Origin: CAKZNE01 sp002695025
GTDB taxonomy: Bacteria > Bacteroidota > Bacteroidia > Flavobacteriales > Schleiferiaceae
Assembly: GCA_913043285.1 (NCBI GenBank)
Contig: CAJWML010000001.1
Coordinates: forward strand, 310,001 to 374,000
Direction of reading: 5' to 3'
DNA length: 64,000 bases
In this document: one piece after another, positions 44,604 through 52,858 of the stretch
How positions within the stretch are numbered: the stretch's first letter is position 1
Layout of the letters: each line of letters starts with the position of its first letter
The notes under the pieces: generated by a model
What the model was told of the DNA's origin: nothing
The model's input: only the letters and a program-made list of their open reading frames with translations
The model's database searches: none
Position numbers and translations under genes: made by a program

Positions 44604-45155
44604 CTATGTGGTCGCTTTGATGATGTAGTTGATCACATAGTAGGGTTGAAGCGTATTGTGCGGCTTGTCCTCACCCGTACGGGAGGTAGAGTAGATGTCA
44701 TTCTTAGGATGCGTTTCATTGTACTCCTTGCTCCAGGTATGTGCATAAAGGTTTTCCGAGCCGCTGCCCTTACGGGAGCTTAATTCGTGTGAATGCTCCG
44801 GTAATTCTCCGACCTTTAGCTGATGTAACGCTTCCCCACCGTTCGCACGAAGAAGGAAAGGCTTCCCCGGAACAAAGTTCGGCCGGTCGCCATCGTCCTG
44901 CACTGTATCCTTTGGAGTGCCAGCTCCTATAAGGGTTCGCCCACGCAAATCAGGGGTATACTCGCTCTGAAGCATACTGATCAGTTCCGGGTATCCATCC
45001 GGGATCTTGCTCCCATTACACACCAGCCACCCTTTAGGCACGCTGGTTTCAGTTGCGGCAAAGGCCAGGATGGTTCCTAAGAAGCTTTCTCCCGTGTGAG
45101 CCGCTTCGGTGGGTTCAGTCTTAGTGGTGGTGGAAGTTGATTTTCTTTTACTCAT
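44604..45155 (-). CDS. Phage tail collar domain protein
   Basis: 183 residues. After a Ser/Thr/Lys-rich start (~1-24), residues ~25-80 match the tail collar domain (PF07484): FLGTILAFAATETSVPKGW, LVCNGSKIPDGYPEL and DLRGRTLIGAG. The C-terminus HNTLQPYYVINYIIKA (~166-181) is the usual closing motif of collar proteins, with HSH-type loop residues near 115-125 (LPEHSHELSSRKG). Collar domains occur at the tips of phage tail fibres and in non-phage secreted proteins. No other phage gene is in the window. First gene of the cassette, transcribed toward the orphan and deaminase genes. Confidence 0.85.
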   Translation of the reverse strand: MSKRKSTSTTTKTEPTEAAHTGESFLGTILAFAATETSVPKGWLVCNGSKIPDGYPELISMLQSEYTPDLRGRTLIGAGTPKDTVQDDGDRPNFVPGKPFLLRANGGEALHQLKVGELPEHSHELSSRKGSGSENLYAHTWSKEYNETHPKNDIYSTSRTGEDKPHNTLQPYYVINYIIKATT

Positions 45156-45478
45156 GATTTCGATTGGTTAAACAGTTATTAAATTGGTTACAAAACTTGT
45201 AGCATGGCCTTGCTTGCTGCGGAGCAGCTTGAACCATTCGTTGAATTGGTGTGGAAATTCCATAAGATGTTTGTTTAAATTTGTTAGAAGCAAATGTGCA
45301 CCCAGACCACGGGGTGTAACAGACCGGAAACCCTGAATTGCACAGCAGGAAAACCATTTTTCTGACCAGGGAAAACCCTGAAATCAGTCCCTGAACCCAC
45401 GCGCTACGCCTCATTTAGCTTCGTTTGAAATACATTTGCTATATCTTGGTTCTGAAACATGTTAAACTCCTCAACCCT
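45156..45478. other. Divergent intergenic region, 323 bases, with a small hairpin
   Basis: Separates the collar cassette (-) from the lipoprotein operon (+), so both promoters should be here. A perfect CAGGG-AAAA-CCCTG hairpin lies at 45367-45380, flanked by CTGA (45362-45365) and TCAG (45384-45387); two near-copies of AAACCCTGAA occur around it. I see no clear -7/-33 pair and no convincing small gene (a minus-strand 88-codon frame here lacks any family resemblance). Confidence 0.4.
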
Positions 45479-46276
45479 ATGAAAATCATTGTGCGATTTT
45501 GCTGGCTGACCACCCTTATCCTTTTTGCATGTCAGGCTCCTCAGGAGGATGCCGGGCCGGACATCCAAACCTCCTCTAAAGCCTCAACCAAAGAGTCATT
45601 GACAGAGGATGAATGCATCAGCACCGGTTACCAGGTATTCAAGGAAACCGTGCTGATGTGGAAAAACAGTTGGCAAACGGCTTACCCTGAATCCGGGTCC
45701 AGGCAAACCTCCTTTTTCACCATGGATAAGTTGGAGGAACTCAAAAATCTCGATCCGGAAAGGGAGAGAGTTCGCATATACTATGGTATGACCGATGATG
45801 AGGAAGAGACCCCAACCTTGCTCCTGGTCAACATCAGTGAATGCACGGACCTCCTCGATGTCGGGGATAACCCTGTGTTGGTGGCAGATGAAGAAGGTGG
45901 GCACTTCATTACTGTGGATGAAGCAGCATCCATGACCCGGCTATGGAGAAATTTAATCTCCTCAAAAGGACCCGAATTCATGCCCGTGCTGGCTTATAAC
46001 TACCACTGGTCGATGATTGAGGGCTTAGGCCATGAAGGCACCCCTGACACGGTATTCATCACCCTCGGGTTGCGCTCCACCGCGCCTGGGGAAACGCTCT
46101 TTGCCTCAGAATCCTATACGCATCAGGGTAGCATCGTCTACGTGAATATCCTGCACGCGGCTAACCGGGTATCAGCCTCAAACCACGAATTTGATTTCGC
46201 CATGCCCTGCCCACAAAAATGTGGCAAGAACAGTCCCCTCAACACGGATGAGTCTGGTACCGTAACATCCGAATGA
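45479..46276 (+). CDS. Hypothetical lipoprotein
   Basis: 265 residues from ATG 45479; an in-frame TTG at 45425 would put 18 residues ahead of the signal. The N-terminus MKIIVRFCWLTTLILFAC ends in a lipobox Cys18, so it is an exported lipoprotein. The mature part is acidic and contains DECISTGYQVFKETVLMW, RIYYGMTDDEEETPTLLLVN and a Cys pair near the end (CPQKCGKN). I recognise no domain. It is the first gene of a + strand run that ends with a histidine kinase and response regulator, so it may be an extracytoplasmic partner of that pathway. Confidence 0.7.
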   Translation: MKIIVRFCWLTTLILFACQAPQEDAGPDIQTSSKASTKESLTEDECISTGYQVFKETVLMWKNSWQTAYPESGSRQTSFFTMDKLEELKNLDPERERVRIYYGMTDDEEETPTLLLVNISECTDLLDVGDNPVLVADEEGGHFITVDEAASMTRLWRNLISSKGPEFMPVLAYNYHWSMIEGLGHEGTPDTVFITLGLRSTAPGETLFASESYTHQGSIVYVNILHAANRVSASNHEFDFAMPCPQKCGKNSPLNTDESGTVTSE

Positions 46277-46280
46277 AGGT

Positions 46281-46928
46281 ATGCAATGGGCTTTCTATAT
46301 CGGCTTATGTATTCCTGCTTTGCCAGCGGGATTGTCCATATTTTATTGGAAGCTACTGAACGTGCCGCAGCGCTGGTTCGGTGTGCTGATGGTCATCATC
46401 ACTTTTCTGTCCGTCTCCGGACGTATATGGGCAGTGTTCGGTCCTGGCAACAACCTTCCGTTCTTCCATACTTACATACTGGTAGAATTTCTCATGCTGA
46501 TGGTAGTATTTGCTAAGCTACGCACCAGGATACTACCTCTATTCGGATGGTGGAGCCTTGCGGTAGCCTTTTCACTTGCCTGGACCTGGAATGTCTTTTG
46601 GGGAGAAGGATGGTGGGGTTATCCGGCCCATATTCACGCCCTGGAAGCCATGATACTGGTGATGATCGCGGTCGCCTGGTTTTTGTCACAATTCAGACGG
46701 GTAGAATATCAGAATATCGCCACCACCTTCGAGTTCTGGCTGTGTACCGGCTTGTTGACTTACTTTTGTTCAAACCTGCTGTTATTCGTTTTTTCCACCT
46801 TCATCGTTGCGCAGAACAGTCGGGTATTTGATGCGATTTGGGGCACACACGCTCTGCTCGTCATCCTTTTGTATCTTTTATACACCGTAGCTATCGCATG
46901 GGCAGTGAAGACTCACAGATCGTCCTGA
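46281..46928 (+). CDS. Hypothetical integral membrane protein
   Basis: 215 residues with about six hydrophobic helices (for example WAFYIGLCIPALPAGLSIFYW, FGVLMVIITFLSVSG, ALLVILLYLLYTVAIAWAV) and several Trp residues. No family recognised. It starts 5 bases after the lipoprotein stop and overlaps the histidine kinase gene by 31 bases, an arrangement expected of functionally linked genes. A role as a membrane sensor partner is only inferred from this. Confidence 0.65.
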   Translation: MQWAFYIGLCIPALPAGLSIFYWKLLNVPQRWFGVLMVIITFLSVSGRIWAVFGPGNNLPFFHTYILVEFLMLMVVFAKLRTRILPLFGWWSLAVAFSLAWTWNVFWGEGWWGYPAHIHALEAMILVMIAVAWFLSQFRRVEYQNIATTFEFWLCTGLLTYFCSNLLLFVFSTFIVAQNSRVFDAIWGTHALLVILLYLLYTVAIAWAVKTHRSS

Positions 46929-47701
46929 TCTTTATCAGTGCAGCAGCCATTGTGGTTCTTATGGCCGCGCTGGCAGCTGTATTTGTGGCGCTGCATCAGA
47001 AGCGAGTGATGGCGTATCAAAAGCACCTGCAGCAATTAGAGACCGATCTGCAAAAGGAAATGCTGGATGCGTCCATTGAAGGCCAGGAGCGGGAACGCAA
47101 ACGCCTCGCCAAGGATCTTCATGACGGAATCGGTTCGGTATTGACAGGCCTCAACTTTCACCTGAAGCACCAGCTACGACAGGCCATTGACAATAGCAAA
47201 GAAGCAACATTCCTGGCCGATGCCTGCGGCATGCTGGAGGATGGCATTGCCGAAGTTCGCAGAGTGAGCCATAACCTCATGCCCGCCACACTGGAGGAAT
47301 TTGGCCTGGTGCAGGCCCTGGAAGACATTATTGAGCCTTTACAGCAACGAGGCAGCTTAAACCTCGACCTTCGGGTCCGCGGTAATACCAGGCGCTTACC
47401 CCCTGTTGCCGAACTCGGACTACTGCGCGTGGTGCAGGAACTTATACAAAATACGGTTCGTCATGCCCATGCATCGCACATTACGATTGACCTGACCTTC
47501 GCTACACATCACCTGGAACTCCGCTATACGGACAATGGTAAAGGATTCGGGCCAGATCTGCCAGCCGGGGGCATCGGCATCAAGAACATCCGCAGCCGTA
47601 TCCAGTCGGTCAACGGAACCCTCGAGCTCAATAATGGGCAGGAAAAAGGCATGGAGGCTCTCATCCAGATTCCTGACACACCGGATCAACCTATAAATTA
47701 A
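46898..47701 (+). CDS. NarL-type sensor histidine kinase
   Basis: 267 residues from ATG 46898; the longer frame from 46838 adds 20 residues with no hydrophobic or kinase character. One transmembrane helix (~9-31) is followed by a HisKA_3 dimerisation box ERERKRLAKDLHDGIGS with phospho-acceptor His75, and an HATPase_c domain with ELIQNTVRHA (N-box), DNGKGFG (G1) and GIGIKNIRSR (G2). With only one short transmembrane segment and no sensing domain, the input probably comes from partner proteins such as the upstream membrane protein and lipoprotein. Its cognate regulator follows 5 bases downstream. Confidence 0.88.
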   Translation: MGSEDSQIVLIFISAAAIVVLMAALAAVFVALHQKRVMAYQKHLQQLETDLQKEMLDASIEGQERERKRLAKDLHDGIGSVLTGLNFHLKHQLRQAIDNSKEATFLADACGMLEDGIAEVRRVSHNLMPATLEEFGLVQALEDIIEPLQQRGSLNLDLRVRGNTRRLPPVAELGLLRVVQELIQNTVRHAHASHITIDLTFATHHLELRYTDNGKGFGPDLPAGGIGIKNIRSRIQSVNGTLELNNGQEKGMEALIQIPDTPDQPIN

Positions 47702-47706
47702 CTACC

Positions 47707-48360
47707 ATGAATCAACCCATTCGCATTGCCCTTGTTGATGACCACAGGATCGTACGTTCCGGCCTTGCGTCCATCCTCCGTTCGGACAACCGTTTCCTGG
47801 TGGTGCAGGAAGCTGCAAACGGGCGTGAGCTGATAGACGGGATGGATATTTCGCATCCCCACGTAGTACTGCTCGACCTGGAAATGCCCGTACTTTCAGG
47901 CCGTGAGGCCTTGACAGAAATCCGTGCAAAAGAAAATGATGTCCGTGTGCTGATTCTTACCATGCATCAGAACAAGGCTTTTATTTCACAAATGATGGAG
48001 CTGGGAGCTAACGGCTATCTGGTAAAGGACAGCGAGCCCGAAGAAGTGGTAAAAGCTATCGAAAAAGTGCATGCCGTGGGCTTCTATTTCTCCGACCTTG
48101 TATCCATGGCCATGCTACACAAGATCTCAGCACCACAAATGAAAGCACCCATTCTCCCTGAGCACGGCCTTACCAACCGTGAGCTGGATGTACTTCAGCT
48201 CATTTGTCAGGAAAAAACCACCACCGAGATCGGTGAACTTCTTTTCCTTAGCCCTAAGACCATTGAAGGCTACCGCAAGGTGTTGATGGAAAAGGTGAGA
48301 GCCCGCAATATGGCCGGCCTGGTGCTTTTTGCAGTGCGACACGGATTGATCAAGGCTTAA
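47707..48360 (+). CDS. NarL/FixJ-family response regulator
   Basis: 217 residues. N-terminal receiver domain: acidic pocket VDDH (Asp11, Asp12), phospho-acceptor Asp57 in LLDLEMP, Thr/Lys positions in LILTMHQ and LVKDSEPEEV. C-terminal LuxR-type helix-turn-helix (~150-215): GLTNRELDVLQLICQE, TTTEIGELLFLSPKTIEGY, then RKVLMEKV. It would be phosphorylated by the kinase encoded just upstream and regulate transcription. Target genes are not visible in sequence; the divergent collar-deaminase cassette is one candidate. Confidence 0.92.
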   Translation: MNQPIRIALVDDHRIVRSGLASILRSDNRFLVVQEAANGRELIDGMDISHPHVVLLDLEMPVLSGREALTEIRAKENDVRVLILTMHQNKAFISQMMELGANGYLVKDSEPEEVVKAIEKVHAVGFYFSDLVSMAMLHKISAPQMKAPILPEHGLTNRELDVLQLICQEKTTTEIGELLFLSPKTIEGYRKVLMEKVRARNMAGLVLFAVRHGLIKA

Positions 48361-48452
48361 CGTGATTCCGGTCGTTATAATACTAATCCATCTCTTCATT
48401 ATTTACATTTATGGCAACGAAGAAACGGATACCCATACTTTGGTGCACAAAA

Positions 48453-48476
48453 AAGCCCCGACTTTCGTCAGGGCTT
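48453..48476 (-). terminator. Rho-independent terminator of tRNA-Ala
   Basis: A 10 bp stem AAGCCCTGAC/GTCGGGGCTT on the minus strand (one G-T pair), GAAA loop, followed by a run of six T residues. It starts 4 bases after the tRNA 3' end. Confidence 0.85.
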
Positions 48477-48479
48477 GGG

Positions 48480-48556
<77 letters not shown>

Positions 48557-48581
48557 ATTTGGACGGCAAATATACTATTTT

Positions 48582-49487
48582 TTAATTATTTAAAACAGTT
48601 TGTTGGGCCAGGGTCTGTTTTTCTGAAATTTTCCTACCCTCCTCCGTCCTTAACTGCGCTGTAGTCTTACGGCTACCGTCATGGCTCCAGCCCGGAGGCC
48701 CAAAAATGTAACCCCATGCCTGGCGGGGGTATTTCCACACATCTTTGATCATATCCCGCCATTCATGGGTGGCTATGATCAGCGGATTATAGCTGTTGAT
48801 GTTTTTCGTAAGCCCGTAGGTAGGTCGCTCCTCTTCGGGGTAAAAAGTACCGAACATACGGTCCCAGATGATCAGTATACCCGCATGATTCATGTCCAGG
48901 TATTTAAGGTCCGAGGCATGATGAACACGGTGGTGGGAGGGTGTATTGAAAACTGCTTCAAACCAGCTGGGCAGTTTTTTGATCACCTCAGTATGTATCC
49001 AGAACTGGTATAGAAGGCTCACGCTATGCATAAAGAGCATCATAAGAGGATGAAAACCCAACAGTGGCATCCACAGGTAAAACACAAAACCGGTGAAATT
49101 GCCGGTCCAGGTTTGACGAAGGGCTGTGGCCAGGTTGTATTTGGTGGACGAATGATGGATTACATGACTTGCCCAGAAAAAACGTACCTTATGACTGCTA
49201 CGGTGGAACCAGTAGTAGCTCAGGTCATCCGCAAAAAAGCACAATACCCAGGCCCACCAGGCAAAGTCCAGTTCCAAGATCCGGAACTGGTATAGCAAGC
49301 TATACGCACCAAATATCAGTGCCTTGGAGAACAGCCCGATAAAAACATTACCCAGTCCCATGGCAATGCTGCTGAAAGCATCCTTGCTATGATAAAAATC
49401 GGCTTTCATCCGGGTGGTGATGATCACCTCCAGCACTATGAAGCCCACGAAAAAAGGGATGGCATAATGGATTAAATTCGGGAACAT
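48582..49487 (-). CDS. Sterol desaturase / fatty acid hydroxylase superfamily membrane protein
   Basis: 301 residues, with four or more hydrophobic helices (IPFFVGFIVLEVIITT, LIFGAYSLLYQFRIL). The eight-histidine di-iron signature is present as FHRSSH (HxxxH), HVIHH and HRVHH. The family inserts oxygen or a double bond into lipids at the membrane using di-iron chemistry. The substrate in Bacteroidota is usually unknown. The gene stands alone, 28 bases from the tRNA on the same strand and divergent from marC. Confidence 0.88.
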   Translation of the reverse strand: MFPNLIHYAIPFFVGFIVLEVIITTRMKADFYHSKDAFSSIAMGLGNVFIGLFSKALIFGAYSLLYQFRILELDFAWWAWVLCFFADDLSYYWFHRSSHKVRFFWASHVIHHSSTKYNLATALRQTWTGNFTGFVFYLWMPLLGFHPLMMLFMHSVSLLYQFWIHTEVIKKLPSWFEAVFNTPSHHRVHHASDLKYLDMNHAGILIIWDRMFGTFYPEEERPTYGLTKNINSYNPLIIATHEWRDMIKDVWKYPRQAWGYIFGPPGWSHDGSRKTTAQLRTEEGRKISEKQTLAQQTVLNN

Positions 49488-49574
49488 GGATTACACCGTA
49501 TTTCTTCAAAAATAGCAAGAATCTGCTCAGGTACCCTTTGCCTTTTTCCCTTACTTTGCACCAAAATCTTCCAA

Positions 49575-50213
49575 ATGCTGGATCTGCTGCGCGAAATCCT
49601 GGCCGATACCATTTCCATATTTACCATCATGAACCCCCTCTCAGCGGGAGTGGTTATGCTTACTTTGGTAGACGATGATACCACCCGCCACGAGTTTAAC
49701 ACCATTGCGGTAAAAAACACCCGTACGGTATTTATTGCCATGCTGGTTTTATTCCTAAGCGGCACCTACATCTTCAACTTCTTCGGCATCCAGCCGGATG
49801 GATTACGGGTTTTTGGTGGCATTATTCTTCTTCTTATGGGTTTTAATATGGTACAGGGCCATGACAAGAAAGTGAACCATCGCCCCCAGGAACAGGTGGC
49901 CGCCCAAATGCGCAACGATATCAGCATGGTACCCCTGGCTATCCCGATCATAGTAGGCCCCGGATTGGCCACAACGCTTATCAACCTGAGTATTGGTGCC
50001 GGAGGGTGGGAAGATTATACTTCGGTAGTAGTAGCCATTGTTTTATGCTCATTGGCTAATTTTATCATCCTGCGGAGGATGCCTTTCATAAAGAAGAGGC
50101 TGGGGGTTAATGGCTTAAAGGTTTTTAACCGGCTTATGGGTCTTATTGTAGGCTCTCTTGCGGTGCAGATGATCCTCAAGGGTTTGATTGGTCTCAACCA
50201 TTATTTTAACTGA
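49575..50213 (+). CDS. MarC family integral membrane protein
   Basis: 212 residues with six hydrophobic helices typical of the MarC/UPF0056 family: an N-terminal TISIFTIMNPLSAGVVML stretch and the conserved loop IPIIVGPGLATTLINLS. The family was once linked to multidrug resistance, but that role was not confirmed; its function is unknown. It is divergent from the sterol-desaturase-like gene and lies 1 base before the rmuC start, so the two are probably co-transcribed. Confidence 0.9.
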   Translation: MLDLLREILADTISIFTIMNPLSAGVVMLTLVDDDTTRHEFNTIAVKNTRTVFIAMLVLFLSGTYIFNFFGIQPDGLRVFGGIILLLMGFNMVQGHDKKVNHRPQEQVAAQMRNDISMVPLAIPIIVGPGLATTLINLSIGAGGWEDYTSVVVAIVLCSLANFIILRRMPFIKKRLGVNGLKVFNRLMGLIVGSLAVQMILKGLIGLNHYFN

Positions 50214-50214
50214 T

Positions 50215-51546
50215 ATGGACATTTTACTGGTCGTGCTTTTTGCCATTGGCGGGTTTTTAATAGGGGCTTTGATAAGCTGGGGGCTTATGTTGATGCGTCA
50301 CAACAAAAGCTCCAAAGCTGCAGAAAACCAAATCAGTAGCTTACAAAATGATATTTCCTACGCACGACAAAAAACTGTGGACCTTGAAAAAGAACTCAGC
50401 AACGCCAAAGGCGAAATATCCGCTCAGCACGCACGGGAACTAAAGCTCACCGATGACCTTTCCCGCAGCCGTACCGAGTACGAAAACCTCAACCAACGCC
50501 TGAAGGAGCAAAAACAGGAAATAGCACAACTCAACGAAAAATTTGCCACGGAATTCAAGAACTTGGCCAATCAGATCTTTGAGGAGAAATCCAAAAAGTT
50601 TACGGATCAGAACAAGGAAAATCTGGGAGAATTGTTGAACCCCTTACGTGAACGTATCCTGGAGTTCCAGAAGAAGGTGGAAGACACCAACACCCAGAGT
50701 GTACAGCGCAATGCTGCATTGAACGAGCAACTTAAAAACCTGAAGGAACTGAACCAGCAGATCACCCAGGAGGCTAAAAGCCTTACCCTGGCCCTGCGGG
50801 GAGATTCCAAGACCCAGGGTGGCTGGGGTGAAATGCAGCTGGAGAATATCCTCTCCAAGGCCGGCCTGCAAAAAGACATCCACTACATTAAAGAGAAAAA
50901 CCTGAAAACGGAAGAAGGTAGTAACCAACGCCTGGATTATATTATCAATCTTCCCGATGGCAAGCACCTGATCCTGGACTCCAAAGTTTCACTAACCGCC
51001 TACAGCCGTTATTACGATTCCGAAGATGAGGCAGAACAACAACGTTTCCTTAAGCAACACCTGGACAGTATTAACGGGCACATACGCTCCTTGGGCGATC
51101 GTAACTACCAAAGCCTTTACGAGATCAATCCACCGGATTATGTGATGATGTTCATTGCCAATGAGCCTGCCCTGACCATTGCCCTGAAAGAAGACCCCCA
51201 ATTGTACGAGAAGGCATTGGACCGCAATATCGTATTGGTGTCCACCACCACTCTTCTTGCTACGCTCCGCACTATTTCGTATATCTGGAAACAGGATCTG
51301 CAAAATAAAAATGCCGAGGAAATTGCCCGCCAGGCGGGAGCGCTGTACGATAAGTTTGTTTCCTTCAGTGAAGACCTGATGAAACTGGGTAACCAGTTGG
51401 GAACAGTGCAGAAAACCTATACCGATTCCATGAAAAAACTTACGGATGGCACGGGGAACCTGGTTAAGAGAACCGAGAAACTGCGTGAACTGGGAGCCAA
51501 AACTTCCAAACAGGCGGATCAGCGGCTTCTGGACCGCGCAGACTAA
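50215..51546 (+). CDS. rmuC: RmuC, DNA recombination protein
   Basis: 443 residues from ATG 50215, one base after the marC stop (an upstream ATG at 50188 overlaps marC). One N-terminal membrane helix (ILLVVLFAIGGFLIGALISWG region), a long coiled coil (~40-200), then the RmuC core with LRGDSKTQGGWGEMQLENIL, QRLDYIINLPDGKHLILDSK and DYVMMFIANEPA. RmuC limits recombination at inverted repeats in E. coli; a nuclease-like core has been proposed. Its stop overlaps the stop of the convergent serine hydrolase gene. Confidence 0.95.
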   Translation: MDILLVVLFAIGGFLIGALISWGLMLMRHNKSSKAAENQISSLQNDISYARQKTVDLEKELSNAKGEISAQHARELKLTDDLSRSRTEYENLNQRLKEQKQEIAQLNEKFATEFKNLANQIFEEKSKKFTDQNKENLGELLNPLRERILEFQKKVEDTNTQSVQRNAALNEQLKNLKELNQQITQEAKSLTLALRGDSKTQGGWGEMQLENILSKAGLQKDIHYIKEKNLKTEEGSNQRLDYIINLPDGKHLILDSKVSLTAYSRYYDSEDEAEQQRFLKQHLDSINGHIRSLGDRNYQSLYEINPPDYVMMFIANEPALTIALKEDPQLYEKALDRNIVLVSTTTLLATLRTISYIWKQDLQNKNAEEIARQAGALYDKFVSFSEDLMKLGNQLGTVQKTYTDSMKKLTDGTGNLVKRTEKLRELGAKTSKQADQRLLDRAD

Positions 51547-52820
51547 TCAATCCTTAATCTCAATACCTGCTTACCTTTTGAGGTTTGCACCTTAAGGAGG
51601 TATAAACCACTTTTAAGATTCTTCACGGAAGCCTTTCTTCCTTCAAAAGTCAGCTTTTTTAGCCTTTGCCCTCCAAGGGCCCACACCTCCGCACCAAAGT
51701 CCTTCTCCCACGGTTCTAAGGTGATGTAGCCATAGGCCGGGTTAGGGAATACGGAGATATCCCTGCGGGTATAGCTTTCTAAACCCACATTTTCGCAAAG
51801 TACTGCATTCAGCAATTTCCAAAGCTCATCATCAAAACCGGATAAAGCCGGTAATGACTGGCTAGCAGCTTGGCCGATACGAACCACTACCAGGTCTTGA
51901 CCGGGCACCACATAAATACGCTGGTCATTCTTTCCTGCCGCCATATAGAGATCTGCAGGAGCGGATGGAATTATAGACCCGTTAAAGGGAAAGTCTATTC
52001 CCGGTTGTCGAAAAGTACTCTGCCCATTCAGCCACCATAAATAGCCGTAGGCTTCATTATGCACTTGTGATGGATGGACCATATCGTAAAAATAGGCGGA
52101 ATCACTCAGGATGGGTGTATTTCCCCAATACCCTTTGCTAAGGGCCAACAAGCCAAAGCGGGCCATGCTGCGGGCGGTACTGAAAAAAACATAATTTACC
52201 CATAACCCGCTGATGCCGGTGCTTTGCGAGAGTTGCTGAAAAGTATATTGATTATATGTTTTACCGGAAGCATTGGCTACCACATCCTGCAAAAGACGGT
52301 ATGGTGCGTTATGATAATACCAATAGGTGCCCGCATCATTTTTATACAACAGGCAAGTATCCTCCATACAGTCGAGGTCCGGAACAGTATAGTCCAGCCC
52401 GGTGGTCATACGTAACTGCTCCTTTAAGGTAATCAGATCTTCCTTGGCCGGAGGAGCCGAGGTCCAACCCACCCCCAGGTAATCAGACGTTTTATCATTG
52501 ATATCCAACAAGCCTTGTTCCTGAGCCATTCCCACCAGGAAGGCGGTGAGACTTTTACCGGCCGAAGCCCAGTACCAGATGGAATCTTGTGTAAATGCCC
52601 CGAAATATTCTTCATGTGCGATCTTTCCCTGGTGCAGGATAATAAATCCTTTAGCGTGAGTATCTTCCAGAAATTCAGAAAGAGTGTCCAATTCCGAAAC
52701 ACACCAGCCTAATGAGGCGGGGCTAACGGTATCCCACTGGCCGGAAGATACGGGCGGGTAGTAGTATTGGGCCCCAAGCGGACCAGTGACCAATAATAAT
52801 GTATAAAGAAGACACCGCAT
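51543..52820 (-). CDS. Secreted serine hydrolase (beta-lactamase family) with T9SS sorting domain
   Basis: 425 residues. Signal peptide ~1-17 (LLVTGPLGAQ). The catalytic domain of the class C beta-lactamase/esterase superfamily has S-x-x-K at 86-89 (Ser-Ala-Gly-Lys in ASAGKSLTAF) and Y-x-N at 169-171 (YHN). From ~355 the C-terminus is a type A T9SS domain beginning ISVFPNPAYGYITLE and ending LLKVQTSKGKQVLRL. So it is an outer-surface or secreted hydrolase acting on an ester or peptide-like substrate not deducible from sequence. The final 4 bases overlap rmuC tail-to-tail (TAG and TAA share bases). Confidence 0.9.
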   Translation of the reverse strand: MRCLLYTLLLVTGPLGAQYYYPPVSSGQWDTVSPASLGWCVSELDTLSEFLEDTHAKGFIILHQGKIAHEEYFGAFTQDSIWYWASAGKSLTAFLVGMAQEQGLLDINDKTSDYLGVGWTSAPPAKEDLITLKEQLRMTTGLDYTVPDLDCMEDTCLLYKNDAGTYWYYHNAPYRLLQDVVANASGKTYNQYTFQQLSQSTGISGLWVNYVFFSTARSMARFGLLALSKGYWGNTPILSDSAYFYDMVHPSQVHNEAYGYLWWLNGQSTFRQPGIDFPFNGSIIPSAPADLYMAAGKNDQRIYVVPGQDLVVVRIGQAASQSLPALSGFDDELWKLLNAVLCENVGLESYTRRDISVFPNPAYGYITLEPWEKDFGAEVWALGGQRLKKLTFEGRKASVKNLKSGLYLLKVQTSKGKQVLRLRID

Positions 52821-52858
52821 TAGTTAAATATACGGAAGACGCGCTATGCGCGGAAGGA

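Noticed and set aside
45148..45414. 88-codon minus-strand ORF upstream of the collar gene
   Set aside because: No domain, no plausible start site signal, and it overlaps the collar start region; composition suggests chance.
41628..48476. Flanking direct repeats as attachment sites of an island
   Set aside because: The hairpin at 41628-41653 and the tRNA terminator share the ten bases AAGCCCCGAC, but both are independent terminator stems and not copies of the tRNA 3' end.
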